A DNA stretch of 64,000 bases, from contig CM066991.1 in the NCBI GenBank assembly GCA_033977485.1, positions 57,097,350 through 57,161,349 on the forward strand, given 5' to 3'. The DNA comes from Hydrangea macrophylla. Lineage: Eukaryota > Streptophyta > Magnoliopsida > Cornales > Hydrangeaceae. Of this stretch, positions 46,861-59,439 are shown in pieces. Each line of letters begins with the position of its first letter. Positions within the stretch are counted from its first letter, which is position 1. The notes beneath the pieces are model-generated. The model was not told the DNA's origin. It saw only the letters and a list, made by a program, of their open reading frames with translations, and made no database searches. Both the position numbers and the translations under genes were made by a program.

Positions 46861-48902
46861 GGTAATGACCCTAAAATAAAAAAATAGAAGAAAAGATGAA
46901 TTAAAACAAGAAAAAAAGATAAAAAAAAGAAAAAAGAAACTGCCTCTGCCTTAGTTCGATCATTCGAACTGTTTTTGATCGATTGAACTAGGACCAGGCT
47001 CGATCGCTTGAGCCCAGTTTGATCAATCGCATGCAGAAGAAACGCGGGGACAATGAACAAACACAGAAATGCAAAGAAAGCTAGAAATACATGATCAAGA
47101 CATAAATTAATTGGTCTTAAGACCAATGGGGGGCACCCCCTCTCATTTGGTATGGAAATAAACTTAGGGGGGGTTCAAAAAATGACCCTTACCTCGGGTT
47201 TAAGCGCAATAGAGAGAGGAAGAGATGATGGTGATGATTTTGTCGTACTTAGGCTCTCTAAATGGTGTATGTGACTAGGCAAAGAAGGATCGCCCAGAGC
47301 CTCTCTCTCTATTTTCAATTGCTCGAGAGTGGTGAGGGAAAAGAGAGAGACTAATGAAGTGTACGATTGATGCCTCATTTAAATACAAGGCTCAATCGAT
47401 CGAGAAAGTTTGATCGATCAAAAGTTCAATCGATTGAGGATTTGTCAAGCGCTTAAGGGTTTCAAAAGTCGATCGATCGATAGTTGTTCGATCGATCGAA
47501 CACAAAATTTCCATGACTCTTTGATTTAGTGTACCTAAGTACCCCCAACTAACAAAAACTGTTCTGGACATACAGGAATACCATAAAGCAGTATAATACA
47601 AAGCATGTAAGCCAGAACAATCATCAAAGTAATATGAAATTGCAAATTTAATAAATATACATTTTAATAGCATCCTTTGCAAAGTTATTTCCCTCAACTT
47701 GTTACTTAAGACCTTATTATAATGAAAAACTAGAATTAAAACCGAAAATAACAAGGTTTTGCCAAGGATTATACTTCAATTGCTAAAAGATGGATAAATG
47801 AATCAATACAACTGAAGTGAACAACTATTCTTCGAACACGAAAACTTCTTCTTCCATAATTGCTTCATGCTCCGCCAAATCTTCAAAAGTGGAGTCCAAA
47901 CATGACAATTCCCGTTCCCAGAATAGTCTAAAAGTGGTAAAGGTATCATCAAGCATGTCTGAAACCTCCAAAGAATTGAAAGTGCAAGTAAGAGGTGATC
48001 TTGGTGAGCCTGTCGATGTCATAGATAAAGGAGTGTAACTCCGCAGCTATTCTTCCTCTTGCGGCAAAGTACCCGGAGACCCTATAGGAGGTCCATAAAA
48101 CAGTAAGTGCGGAAGGAACACTGGTAGACCATTGTGGTTCATAGTGATAGTCCTGGACAAGGAAAATAGAAGAAAATAAAAGGAAACTAAAAATAAGGAG
48201 AGCAAGAAACAGAACAAATGAAACAAAAGAGATAAAAGAAGTACAACAAAAGAGAATATGACATAGTCCTAACCTCACTATTGGCATGGATGCCCAGTGT
48301 GCACTAGCTGGTAAAGGACATTGAAGCGTGAATAGCAAGTAGCTCAGGTGTATATAGAGGTGTGGGACTAGCTCGAGAATGAGAAAGTCATCGACAAACG
48401 TGAAAACAACATTGTGGCATTCAGGCATGACATCTTGTAAGTCATCCTCTTACCATGGTTCCCATATTAAGTCATTCTCCGACTGCTCTAGGAGTGCATC
48501 GTCCACTTCACCAACAAAGTAACCCTCTGTTTCTCCTTCTTCTTCTTCAGGGAGCTCCATATTTTCAAAAGGATTAATGTCGAGGAGAACTGGTGGGTAC
48601 GGAATGTATCCATGAGAGATGTTGATGAAACATTTGCATCCGGCCCTTCATATGGTGAAAGGCAGAATGCGACCTCCTCAGCTGTCTATGGCGGGTTTTG
48701 ATATTCAGAATTGGCCCAAGAGCCTATCGAGTGGACATTATCATCTCTCATTTTGGAACCTGTAGTTGAGTGATACGAGGAATAGCAGATTAAGAAAAAT
48801 GTCACATTCAAGGAGAAGAATCAAAGCAAAAATAGTAGAAAATAAACAAAATGCGAGAAATGAAAAGTGTACAACAACCAGTTGTGACTTCTTTTTGGTA
48901 TT
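46861..48902 (-). other. Element D region between integrase and downstream ORF
   Basis: No intact gene. Coding-like fragments are present, including an acidic stretch near 48500 ('MELPEEEEGETEGYFVGEVD') and 'MNHNGLPVFLPHLLFYGPP' near 48140. GT and AG signals flank several of them, so spliced exons are possible but unproven. Palindromic words CGATCGATCGAA/GATCGCTTGAG cluster at about 46960-47035 and 47390-47505. Confidence 0.5.
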
Positions 48903-50075
48903 TTAGGTGGAAGAATAGTTGGGCTCATCCAATTGGATGTGCTCAGCTTCTGTTTGGAAGTTTTCCAAGAATGGCTTTAACCTTTGGCCATTGACCTTAA
49001 CACTTTCATCGTTCTTGCGATTTATGAGTTCGCTGACCCCATGTGGAAAGATAGAATTCATGATAAATGGACCTGTCCACTGGGATCGGAGCTTTCTTGG
49101 GAAAAGGTGAAGGTGAGAGTCATACAGCAAGACTTTCTGCCCCGGCTCGAATGTTTTACAAAAAATCGTCCGATCATGGCGAGCCTTCAACCTTTCCTCA
49201 TACAACTTCATAGAGTCATACGCATCTCTACGGATTTTCTCTAATTGTGAGTTGGAGTTTTCTTAGCTGATCTTCCTCTTTAATATCAAAGTTTAATAAG
49301 CAAGTTACCCAATATGCTTTATGCTCAATCTTGACAGGGAGGAGGCAAGCTTTTTCGTACACTAGCCTGTACGGGGACATTCCCAGGTTTGTTTTGTACG
49401 CGGTTCGGTAAGCTCATAGAGCATTGGTTAATTTGTATGCCTAGTCTTTCCTGTTTGAACTAACTATTTTTTTGAGGATATGTTTTATTTCTCGGCTAGC
49501 CAATTCTGCTTGCCCATTAGTTTGTGGGTGGTAGGCTAGAGCGATCTTGTGATTAACCTCGTTTTTCTTGAGGAATGACTCTAAGGGCCTATTGCAGAAG
49601 TGCTTACCTTGGTCACTTATTAATGCCCTCGGGGTTCCAAAACGTGACAAAATATGTTCTTTTAGAAAGGCCATTACTAATTAGTGATCATTGCATCTCG
49701 TCGGTATCGCTTCTACCCATTTTGATACATACTCCACAACTAGGAGTATGTATTCACAGTTGTTCGATTTCGGGAATGGGTCCATGAAATCTATGCCCCA
49801 ACAATTGAATATTTCAATTATGATAATTGGAGTTAAGGGCATAGCGTTCCTTTTTGAAATTATACCAAGATTTTGATAGCGTTGGCACAATTTGCAAAAG
49901 GAATAGGCATCCTTAAATACAGTGGACCAGTAAAAACCACTGTGTAAGACTTTTTGTGCGGTCTATTACGAAGAAAAGTGGCCATAGCAGGCCTCAAAAT
50001 GGCATGATGCTAAGATTACAGTTATATCCTCATTTGGAATGCAATGTCTGATGACCTGATTAGCGCAATATTTAA
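48903..50075 (-). pseudogene. Element D integrase, broken
   Basis: Zinc-binding region near 50010-49870 ending '[11 protein letters not shown]'. Core with '[12 protein letters not shown]', 'ALISDQGKHFCN' and 'HPQTNGQAELASREIKHILK', giving D, D and E. C-terminal part with 'FPRKLRSQWTGPF' and 'KVNGQRLKPFLE', ending at a stop at 48903. Internal stops occur near 49679, 49439 and 49418. The sequence style is Athila. Confidence 0.88.
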
Positions 50076-51694
50076 AAAGGTGTGGGTCATCAAAGAAGAA
50101 GTGACATGCGAACGAGAGGAATCATTTCTTATCTTGACTTGACCAATGCCAGGGAGTTTCTCTTGTGACAAGATAATTTACTATATCTGCATACCAGGGC
50201 AAATTGGAAACAATCATCAATTGCTCATCTGGGAATTCATCCTTAATCGGTAGCGGTTTAATATTGTCAATAAACGTTAACCGAGATAAATGGTATGCGA
50301 CCACATTCTCTACTCCTTTCTTATCCCTGATTATGAGATCAAACTCTTTGAGTAGGAGTATCCAACGAATAAGCCTTTGTTTCGCATCTTTCTTGGATAA
50401 CAAATATTTGAGGGCCGAGTGGTCTGTAAAATAGACAATTAGGGACCCTATCAGATAAGACCTGAATTTATCCAAGGCGAATACTATAGCCAGTAGCTAT
50501 TTTTCAGTAGTTGTATAATTCATTTGAGCTTCATTCAGCGTTCGACTGGCATAATAGATAACATATGGCTTATTATCCATCCTCTATCCTAGAACCGCGC
50601 CAATAGTGTAGTCGCTAGCATCGTACATCAGTTCAAAAGGCAAACTCTAGTCAGGTGCCTGTATTATTGGTACAGAGGTAAGGTGCTCTTTCAGTGCATC
50701 AAAAGATGTTTGACAGTTTTCCGACCATTCGAATGGTGTGTCTTTGACAAGCAATTGAAAAAGTAGTCGGGAGATTGCACTAAAATTTTGGATAAATTGA
50801 CGATAGATTCCCGCATGTCCCAAGAAAGAATGTATGTCTTTGATTGTACGGGGGACAGGTAGATTCGAGATTATGTCAATTTTTGCTTTATCCACTTGGA
50901 TACCTTTGTCAGAAATAATATGGCCGAGGACTATCCCACTGGTCACCATGAAATGACACTTTTCCCAGTTTAACACCAGGTGTTTGTCCTCACATCATGC
51001 TAACACACGTTCAAGATTTTCAAGATAGTTTTCAAAACTATGGCCAAACTCAGAAAAATCATTCATAAAGACTTCAAGAATTTGCTCGACCATATCACTA
51101 AAGATACTTAACATGCACCACTGAAAAGTAGCATGTGCATTGCATAAACCAAAGGGCATACGACGGTAAGCGAAAGTACCGAATGGACACGTTAAAGTTG
51201 TTTTCTCCTGATCTTCAGGAGCAATTTTGATCTAATTGTATCCACTATATCCATCTAGAAAATAGTAGTACTTGTGACCCGCCACTCGTTCTAACATTTG
51301 GTCCATGAACGGCAAAGGAAAGTGGTCTTCTGGGTCACAATGTTTAACTTTCTATAATCGATACACATCCTCCATCCGGTGGGGACGCGCATCGGTACCA
51401 ACTCCCCATTTTTATTGGGAATAACCATTATACCCACTTTTTTAGGTACTACTTGGGTTGGACTAACCCACGGACTGTCAGAGATTGGATAAATTATCCC
51501 AACGTCAAGTAATTTTAAAACTTCTTTTTTAACTACTTCTTACATGTTGGGATTTAGACGCCTTTGCATTTGTCGTGATGGTTTAGCGTCTTCTTCTAGA
51601 TAGATTTTGTGGGTGGAAATGGACAGACTTATGCCTTTGAGGTCGACGATCGTCCATCCCAATGCTCCCTTATGTTGTTTCAGCATTCGAACTA
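50076..51694 (-). pseudogene. Element D reverse transcriptase and RNase H, broken
   Basis: From the left edge of solo LTR H: 'HKGALGWTIVDLKGIS', then 'WRMCIDYRKLN', the catalytic region read as 'EVFMNDFSEFGHS' (the first of the paired Asp is Asn), 'VLGHIISDKGIQVDKAKIDI' and 'SFLGHAGIYRQFI'. RNase H has 'YDASDYTIGAVLG', 'YYASRTLNEAQMNYTTTEK' and '[12 protein letters not shown]', and ends '[10 protein letters not shown]'. Several frameshifts between 51540 and 50980 and stops near 50645 and 50496 make it inactive. Confidence 0.87.
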
Positions 51695-51699
51695 GTTTG

Positions 51700-53016
51700 T
51701 GTTAGGAAACTGCATTCCCAGAATCCGTTGACAGTGCATATAAGTTGGTACTACAAAAAATTTCGTGAAATCTATAATAACCCTACAAGGGAGGAACTAG
51801 GGTTACCCTAAACTGCAAAATGGATTGCTGTAGTAGACAAATCGAGAACATGGGCTCGATAACAGCTCACGATCTTCTACCGTATTCCTCCGCTGCCAGA
51901 ATATCGAACTGAGTGTGGGCTCTTTCGAAATCCTTTTTGTTTTCTGCTCTCCCTCTTTTACGCTCTCTTTTTTATTCCGAGTTATAATACTCTATATGGA
52001 AAAACGTAAATTGAGAAGAGAGCCAAAGCAGCATATATATAGGCTACGATAGGGACCATAAGAAGACAATAAGGAATAGGCTTCCTTATGGAATTAGGAA
52101 ACCCTAATTCGATCTGAATCAGATTCCTATTTCATAAATTATAATTCATACCACTAAAGAATTATAATTGCACTCCTACCCTTATCTCAAAAATATATTT
52201 CGAGCTCCATGTTATTAAATGCTTATTATCTCCCCACGTTAAGATTACAGATATCCATTAATTAAATATAATTATTGACAATCTTATTTAATTAATTTCT
52301 TAAAATTCCTTGAGATCCTCTGCTTAACTTATCTGATATGTCGGATACAAAATCCACCTGCAGGGTTTGACATAATCAAAACTTATAAGCTTTCTCAAGG
52401 GGATATCATTAATCCCAAAATTGAGAAATGGATTCCATCATTAATTAATATCCACCACACAATTAATATTGCCACCCAATCCAATGAGATATTGACCCAT
52501 TTAAGGATCTCACCCTTTTAGGAATCAAAGTGTAAATATCAAATGTACATGTCTACAAATTAACTTAGGATTTAGAGCATAAGCACTCATAATAGCCATG
52601 ATGTATTAATTATCTTATAAGTCAGTATAAAGATAATTATCCCAAGTCAGTCCCGTTTAATACACAAAGTGTACCAGCATAGTGAGTTGAAACTATACCG
52701 TTTTCCGTAGTCAAGACAAACCTACTACAACACTATGCTGCAGTCCTACCGATGGTGTGTCCAATCCCATCTAAGACTGTAAACCAAAATCTTACATTCT
52801 ATAATATCTGATGGCCTGATCTTCCGTGTGTAAGCCGAACTCTACACACCAAACCACCTACTATATAGAATGAGAGACACATATGCATAATATTAAATAA
52901 ATAATATAATACAAACATTGCCCACACAGATTCTCATAAAAATGGAATAACTGATTTTATTGAATGAATAATAAATCAACTACATAAAACATAGCTTTTA
53001 GTACATATCCCTAACA
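51700..53016 (-). mobile_element. Element H: solo LTR, probably copia, in element D pol
   Basis: 1,317 bp, ends TGTTAGG/CCTAACA, TSD GTTTG (51695-51699 and 53017-53021). A TATATATA run at about 52031-52040 reads as a promoter on the minus strand, where the LTR begins TGTTAGGGATATGTAC, a start I associate with copia. No internal region. Removing it and one TSD leaves D's pol frame continuous, so it arrived after D. Confidence 0.85.
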
Positions 53017-53021
53017 GTTTG

Positions 53022-53900
53022 CCCTCTTGTTCAGAGTTTAAGGTGGATGATATTATAACGGGGTATGTTTTCTTAGTTCCTAGGAAAGCATATTTGAGCT
53101 CCTTATGAAGCTCCTTCAAATCCAAATCAGGGAACTGGAAACTTGAGGGCATAACTAATTTTGTTTTCGAAGGCAATGGTTCATATGGTGTAACCCACAT
53201 GCATTCAGCTCTATCGTCCTCTTTCATTTCCATTATGAGGCACATTTGATTTAGGTCATCATCCAGTAGAGTAGAATTGTTAGGTCGATAGATAGCGTCA
53301 AATTGTGACACAACTACCTCCAAAGAATCATTGTAATTGACAACATCAGTCTCATCTTCAATGACCATTTCAATGTAGTTTACTTCTTCTTCATCCTCGT
53401 ATTCCTCAAGTCGGGGATTAGAAAAGATTTTGACATTTAAAGTCATATTCCCAAATACGATGGTCATTATACCACTTCTTATTTTTATCATGGCATCGAT
53501 TGTGTTGAGGAATGGACGTCCGAAAATCACCGGGATTTGTGAACATGGGTTAGACACAAGTTCAGTGTCCAAGATTACAAAATCAGCCGGGAAGACAAAC
53601 GAGTCTATTTGAACGAGGACATCCTCTAGTATTCCTCTAGGATATTTTACCGACATATCTGCCAGTTGTAGTGCCACTCGGGTTGGTTTTAGTTCACCGA
53701 ACCTAGTTGTTTATAGGCCGAGTATGACAGTAGGTTAACGCTTGCTCCTAGATCTTGGAGTGCATTGTCTATTCTTTGATTCCCAATTTGGCATGAGACA
53801 GTAGGAGTACCAAGGTCTTTAAGTTTAGGAGGTAGTTCATTTTAGATGGTTGCACTTGCTTGGCAAGCAACATATGCGTGTTTCTTCACACTTTGTCGCC
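53022..53900 (-). pseudogene. Element D aspartic protease and linker to RT, broken
   Basis: Active site 'ALQDLGASVNLL' near 53755-53741, then 'QLADMSVKYPRGILEDVLVQ' and 'VILDTE', and 'PVIFGRPFLNTIDAMI' near 53530. A one-base deletion shortly after the active site shifts frame. A long acidic linker follows, ending in 'LKYAFLGTKKTYPVIIS' before solo LTR H. The codon that is a stop in B and C is Gln here. Confidence 0.85.
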
Positions 53901-55792
53901 TCTTGACCATGCATAAATCTTTAAGATACTTAGCATAGGTCAGTACTTGTTTGATATCATCAAAGAGTAGAAGGTTTATTTTAACTTGTTTAAAAAGTTC
54001 CAAGAACTCCTAATTCTTTATCTCATTTTTGGGCTTCTTTAGCCTTTGAGGGTAAGGCGTGGGGAAAGGGCATTTAGGTAATTCGTCTTTAACAGGCTCC
54101 TTTCCAGGCATTTTCTCAACTTCTTCGAATTCTTTAGGAGCGTCATCATTTGCTTATAATGGTTTGTTATTAGTAGTTGGCTCCTCTTCCTGGGTAGATG
54201 GCTGTTCTTTGTTCACCACTTCCTCCTCTTCATACTCTTCCGGTGTAGAAAGAGGCATACTGTGCCCTATAATCTTGCCGCTTCTCAGAGTAGTCATGGA
54301 TTTTGGATGTTCTTGATTATTGAGACCATTGTTGTATCCCTTAGGGTTTTGAAGTGGTTGGACAGGAAACATTCCACCCGATCCCTCTTGTCGTGCATCC
54401 ATTCTCTCTAACGTCGCAGACATTTTATTCATCATTTGAATCAATTGCTGTGTTAGATTCGTGTTAGAGAGCGGATCTTCCTCTTGCACCTTTTTATATG
54501 GTGGAACGTATATGTTTGACTGTGGGTTATTAGAGAGTTGAGCCTGGTTGTAGTTATTAGATCTATTTTGATTGAATAGTTGGGACTGCCTATTGTATTG
54601 GCCTTAGTATTGGTTATTGTTGTTGTAGGGCTATTGTTGATATTGGTTTTGGGTCCTAGCGTCGTTTGTCCAGTCAAACCCGGTGTGCTTCCATCGATTG
54701 TTATTTTGAAAATTATTATTGTTATTATAGGAATTCCCTGCCCCTCTATATCCTTGCATGGCATTCATTTCCAGGGGGGCCTGTTCTTGAAAATACGGCA
54801 CGTTAAGACAGTATTGAGTTGTGTGTCCCAACATATTGCATGTGCTGCATGGCTCTTCAGGCAAAACCTGCCTAGAACTCTCTCCCTTCATTCCTAACTC
54901 CTCTACCTTTCTTGTTAGTTCTTCGTATTTTGTCATTAGGTGAACTTCACTTTTTAACTAATAAATACATTTCTCCTCTACAATTGCTAACTGTGCACGT
55001 GAAACCTCTTCAGAGTTCGACCATTCATGAGCATGTTCGGCTAACCACTCGAAGTGGGCTTCAGCCTCTTCGGTGTTTTTGCTCAGAAATGGACCTGCAC
55101 TCATGGTTTCAAATAATTTTTTCATTTCACCATTTAGTCCTTCATAAAAGTAGCTAATGGTTTGCCATTTCTCATACCCGTCCGTGATGTGGGCATGAGA
55201 GAAGCAAATCTTTGAAACGCTCCCAAGTTTGAGTAAAGGTTTCATTGTTCTTTTGTTTGTAGGAGTTTATTTGACGTTTAAGTTCGGTGGTCATGTGAGG
55301 TGGAAAGAATTTCTTTCAAAATGCGGTGTTCATCGCATGCCAAGTGAAGATTGAATTTGGCTTGAGGATGAGCAACTACACTTTTGCTTTATTCTTTAGA
55401 GTGAAGGGAAATAACATTAAGCATGTTACATCCACAGGACAGTTCTGAGAGAATGTTTTACAAATAGCCTCAAAATCCTTGACATGTAGATATGCCTTCT
55501 AACTTTCCATTCCGTGAAAGGTTGGAAGGAGTTGAATCATTCCATTGCGAAATTGGAATTCGCCCGCATGGGGTGGAATGAAAATACAAGAAGGTGTTGG
55601 TACGTGTTCGGGTTGCATGAGATCGCGCAAGGGACACAGTGAATCGTCAATAGGCACGACCCTATTCTCACCATTTTCGCTTTGATCGCCAGCCATAGAT
55701 TCTATAAGTGTGGCGACGGGATTAATAAAACTAGAGGAATTGGACAAGTAGAGTGGATTTCTGAAGATTCCTTCGATGGAATTATCGGACAT
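53901..55792 (-). pseudogene. Element D gag, broken
   Basis: Minus-strand ATG at 55792 (MSDNSIEGIF). Gag core pieces: 'LLSCPHHG' (about 55215), 'YFYEGLNGEMKKLFETMSAG' (about 55145) and 'EAHFEWLAEHAHEW'. Zinc knuckle 'CSTCNMLGHTTQYC' near 54845. Then a Gln/Asn-rich region and an acidic stretch ('EEYEEEEVVNKEQ') leading to the protease. Frameshifts and stops (for example near 55500, 55250, 54960 and 54630) split it. Confidence 0.83.
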
Positions 55793-55895
55793 GAATGGAA
55801 TAAGAGAAAAAGATTTTTAAACCTAAAGAAAAAGAAAATGAAAATAGAAATAGATAAAGGAAGAATGAGATAATCTAAATGTTAGCTTGTCGCCT

Positions 55896-55913
55896 TCCCC
55901 GGCAACAGCGCTA
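55896..55913 (-). other. Primer-binding site of element D (tRNA-Asp type)
   Basis: The minus strand reads TAGCGCTGTTGCCGGGGA, three changes from the B/C site. It follows the 5' LTR after six bases and sets the element's orientation. Confidence 0.82.
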
Positions 55914-55919
55914 AAAACT

Positions 55920-57514
55920 TGACATGGAATTATTTTGTGTATGCTTGTGTGCTATACCCAAGTGTAGGTAGACGTGCAAGTAGTATTCTGGTAAGACCAG
56001 GTCGATCCCATAGAGAAGGTGATAGACTAGCTACTTAGATTAAACTTAAAAGAAAAGAAAATTTTAATTTTTAAAGAAAGGTGTAGAACACGAAGTTCCA
56101 CGATTAACAACTACTAAAATTAAAGCAACTAAATTGAACTAGTGATTAACTAATTAACTAAAGCGAAATTTAAAAAACAACGGTTTTTCTTTCTGAAAGG
56201 GGAAGCATTGGGATCACACGAATTCACAGTGACCTAACCATCTACCATGCAGTTTCATTAAGCTCTAAGGAGTACGTTTCTCTACAATATTCTGTATTTT
56301 CTAAAGATAAAGATTCAATAGTCTTTTTATGGCCGGGACTATATCATCACAGTTGATTTAAAAAAACACGAAGGCGGTTAAAACAATAATTAGGACTCGC
56401 ACTCTAAATGGTGTTAGCATTCAAAGTGGTTTGCAAAAGTTATTGAAGAAAAATGCCCTAAGGCTTAAAGTTAAGAAACTCTTTTGACAAACTGAGCATA
56501 CGGGGACTGTTTGATAACAAATCTTAAAAACAGAACGTCTAGAAATACTGCAAAGGATCAACCCAAGAATCTAAAGGTTCGATCGATTGACGCTCTTTCG
56601 ATCGATCGAACATCATCATCTCTCAATCGATCGAATGGTATTCGATCGAACTAACTTCGATCGATCAAACGCAGGTTTTATACTGCTGCATGGCAGAGGC
56701 TGGAGATCAATATTTCATCGTGATCTCCCAACTCTAGGACTACTCAGACATGGTATGAAGTACCACAGATTTGTTTTTAACGTAAAAGTTCATCAAGGTT
56801 GCGTTTGGTTGCGATTTTAACGTAAAACTCATGAAAACAATGGAGTATTATGAAACTAACATAACGAACTATAACTATGATAGATTAAAGTATGAGATTG
56901 AACTAACCAAATGTAAATAACAAAAAGATAAAGAACCTGTAATGTAGAACTTTGATTAACCCCACGAAATATCAATCACAAACCACTATCCAAGCTTGAA
57001 AACCTACAAAAATAAAGCAAACTTTTTATCTCTCTCTATGAAACTGATGAAAAACAAAGTTGGGCGTCCTCTGGACTAGTTCATGAACTAGTATATATAC
57101 TAAAATCTAAAGCTAGGGTTACAACCAAACACCTCTGCTGCGTGCGCATAAGTTTATGATGAAAGCAAGTTCGATCGATCGAACTTCACACGATCGCCTG
57201 AGCCTTGAATTACTCGAGCGCTTGAACTGGCTTCGATCGATCGAAACCTCGATCGCTCAAACGTCGGTTTTCATCTTTGAATTGTCTTGCTTATTACCAA
57301 GCTTTTCTTTAATCCTGTTATTCATTTCTTCACACAGCAAAACAGTGATCTGCATACATAATAGCTAAAATAACACAACTTATCATAGATTCGTCATATT
57401 GTATATAAACTGGTATTGTAATATGAATTATAGATATAACAGGGAGTTGTAAACTAAATCAGTATATTTCTTTATTTTAGTGTGGTTGTATTTTACAAAT
57501 ACCCTCGCTTGTCA
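55920..57514 (-). repeat. Element D 5' LTR
   Basis: 1,595 bp. Word clusters at 56578-56665 and 57168-57260. TATATATA at about 57092-57099. Flanked by CACCA at 57515. Confidence 0.93.
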
Positions 57515-57519
57515 CACCA

Positions 57520-57835
57520 GCATATTAAGTAAGAGTTACACTCTAGTGATTGAGATTAATCACTCCATTTAATGGTTGTTAATCATGCTACAATGTAGAC
57601 CTGATGAGATATCCAATCTCATCATCCACTATGACAAATTCTAAGTGTCAAAGAATAGTAATTCGTATCTCACTTGTATGTATCTCATACACACACGAAT
57701 TACTTACAAGATACTTACGGTTTAACAATCATCTCATGAAAGAAACATACACAATGAAATGTAAAGCTGATATCCTCATATTAAAATGGAAATGTCTTAT
57801 ACATTAGGAAATGGTTTGAGGACACAAACCCAACA
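57520..57835 (-). repeat. Element E 5' LTR, outer part
   Basis: On the minus strand it starts TGTTGGGTTTGTG at 57835 and matches 18630-18317. It ends where D is inserted. CCTCT follows at 57836. Confidence 0.9.
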
Positions 57836-58828
57836 CCTCTACCTACAATGATGAGCTTGCCGACCTAGCTGACTTACAGAATTATACCTACATCACAACT
57901 GGGTTTAAAACTAGCAATGGAAGGAATCCAGGGATCCTCCCAAATGTTGGTATTATTGCCGTCTCTAAGAAGCATACATGTACCTTTGTTTAGCACCGAG
58001 GAAGCCGAGATAATACCTTGCCAAATCCACAAAGCATTTGGGCCTTTAAAGCCATTTCAAAAATTATGATTCTTCAAGTATTTTCCTCTAATAAGTTGAA
58101 CCCATGGCTGTTGAAAATTGTTCAGAATTTTCCATCCCAACTTTGCGAGAAGGGCCTTGTTGTAGTCTCTCATACGTCGAAAACCAAGCCCCCCGAAGTT
58201 TTTTGGGAGGCAAATAGAGTCCCAAGATTTGAGACAAAGAGGATGTTTCACATCTTCTTTAGTGTGACCCCACCAAATCTACGCATCAGGCTGTCCATCT
58301 TATTGCCGAGGTTAATGGGGAGAGGAAAGATTGACATAGTATAGATAGGGAGGGCTTGAGTCACAGATTTTATCAGTGTGGCTCTACCAGCTTAGGATAA
58401 AAGAGCAGATTTCCATCCTTTTAATTTATTGTGGACCTTACCCAAGATATCTGCAAACGCTTGAGATTTAGTACCATGAAGGATCAGAGGCAATCCCAAG
58501 TATTTGGTGGAGCTTTCTTCAGACCAGTCTCTCTCCTAGTGGATCTAACCACATCAGGACACGTGTTCTTACTAACAATGATCTTGGATTTAGCTTGATT
58601 GATTTTCTATCCTGACCAACTTCCATACAAATTGAAGCATTCCAACATGTTCCTAGCTTCATTAGGACTTGCTCTACCAAACACAATGAGATAGTCTGTG
58701 AAGAGCAAATGATTTATTGATGGGCAATTCCTGGCTGCTTTTATTCCTTTGATGATGTCATACCCCAGAGTAGCAAAAATAGAGAAAAATAAATTTCCTT
58801 TTTGGGTCCATAGGGGATGACAGGTGAA
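57836..58828 (-). pseudogene. LINE ORF2 middle part: end of RT and post-RT region, broken
   Basis: Same LINE as 5330-6210. RT signature 'INHLLFTDYLIVFGRASPNE' near 58720 corresponds to the family's FADD box but reads FTDY, losing the second catalytic Asp. Further down 'WDSICLPKNFGGLGFRRMRD' and 'ALLAKLGWKILNN' near 58200 are standard LINE post-RT sequence, then 'NIWEDPWIPSI' near 57935. Frame breaks occur around 58500 and 57870. The right end is replaced by the LTR of element F. Confidence 0.82.
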
Positions 58829-59439
58829 TGTCACTAACTGTCCATACCACACAGTACTAGTCCAACTAATAAATAGGAATAGTAAACAACTGAATATATA
58901 ACAACCATCCTATCAATTTCATTATCAGAGTGGCCCTCAGGATCACAACAGGTTTGGAGATAACATATGCCCAAGTACCCTTTCAACTATAAAATTTGAC
59001 AGAATTATAAAACTAAATTCAAATCTCCAACTGTAGCTGGCGTAAGGGTATTCGTCAGCGTAACTGCCTTCTCCAGCATAATCGGCATCAGTGGGGCCGC
59101 CCTATGCTTATGCTCCTTCAGGGTAGTACGTAGCTGTCATCATAAGCTCCATCACCTGCATTATTAAGGAGAGGGTAGTCTGGATGGGGAATGTCCAAGC
59201 AATAACGGCTGTCAGCTTACTAAGAGCTGAGTGAATAGAAATTCACAAGGTACCAATTATATAACGTAATAATAAGTTATGAAAGTCATAAGATATAGTT
59301 CTACTAAGTAATATCTTTACTTTATTACAACGTTGATACTTACCCTTATTGTCTTAATATCCAGAGACAACAACTCGACAAGACAACCAACATATCTTGA
59401 ATTAAAGAACAGACTCAATTGTTCACTTTATATAATATA

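Larger units (their letters stand above)
33171..57514 (-). mobile_element. Element D: large Athila-type Ty3/gypsy retrotransposon
   Basis: LTRs 33171-34828 (3') and 55920-57514 (5'), TG...CA, TSD CACCA (33166-33170 and 57515-57519). Minus strand: primer site, gag, protease, RT, RNase H, integrase, a downstream ORF, hairpins and polypurine tract. Removing element C and solo LTR H leaves about 14.5 kb. The sampled LTR divergence of about 5% lies between E and C, as nesting demands. All coding regions are broken. Confidence 0.92.
6211..57835 (-). mobile_element. Element E: pol-deleted Ty1/copia retrotransposon hosting nested insertions
   Basis: The outermost element of the nest, inserted in the LINE with TSD CCTCT at 6206-6210 and 57836-57840. 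Minus-strand order: 5' LTR (57835-57520 plus 33170-31988, split by element D), tRNA-Met-type primer site (31987-31974), leader (31973-31039 and 20147-19471, split by solo LTR G), partial gag (19470-18631), then 3' LTR (18630-17235 plus 6263-6211, split by element A). After removing insertions the LTRs are about 1,499 and 1,449 bp; two small indels (about 37 and 12 bp) account for the difference. No protease, integrase, RT or RNase H remains. LTR divergence of roughly 10% in a sampled 225 bp makes it the oldest LTR element in the nest. Confidence 0.88.
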
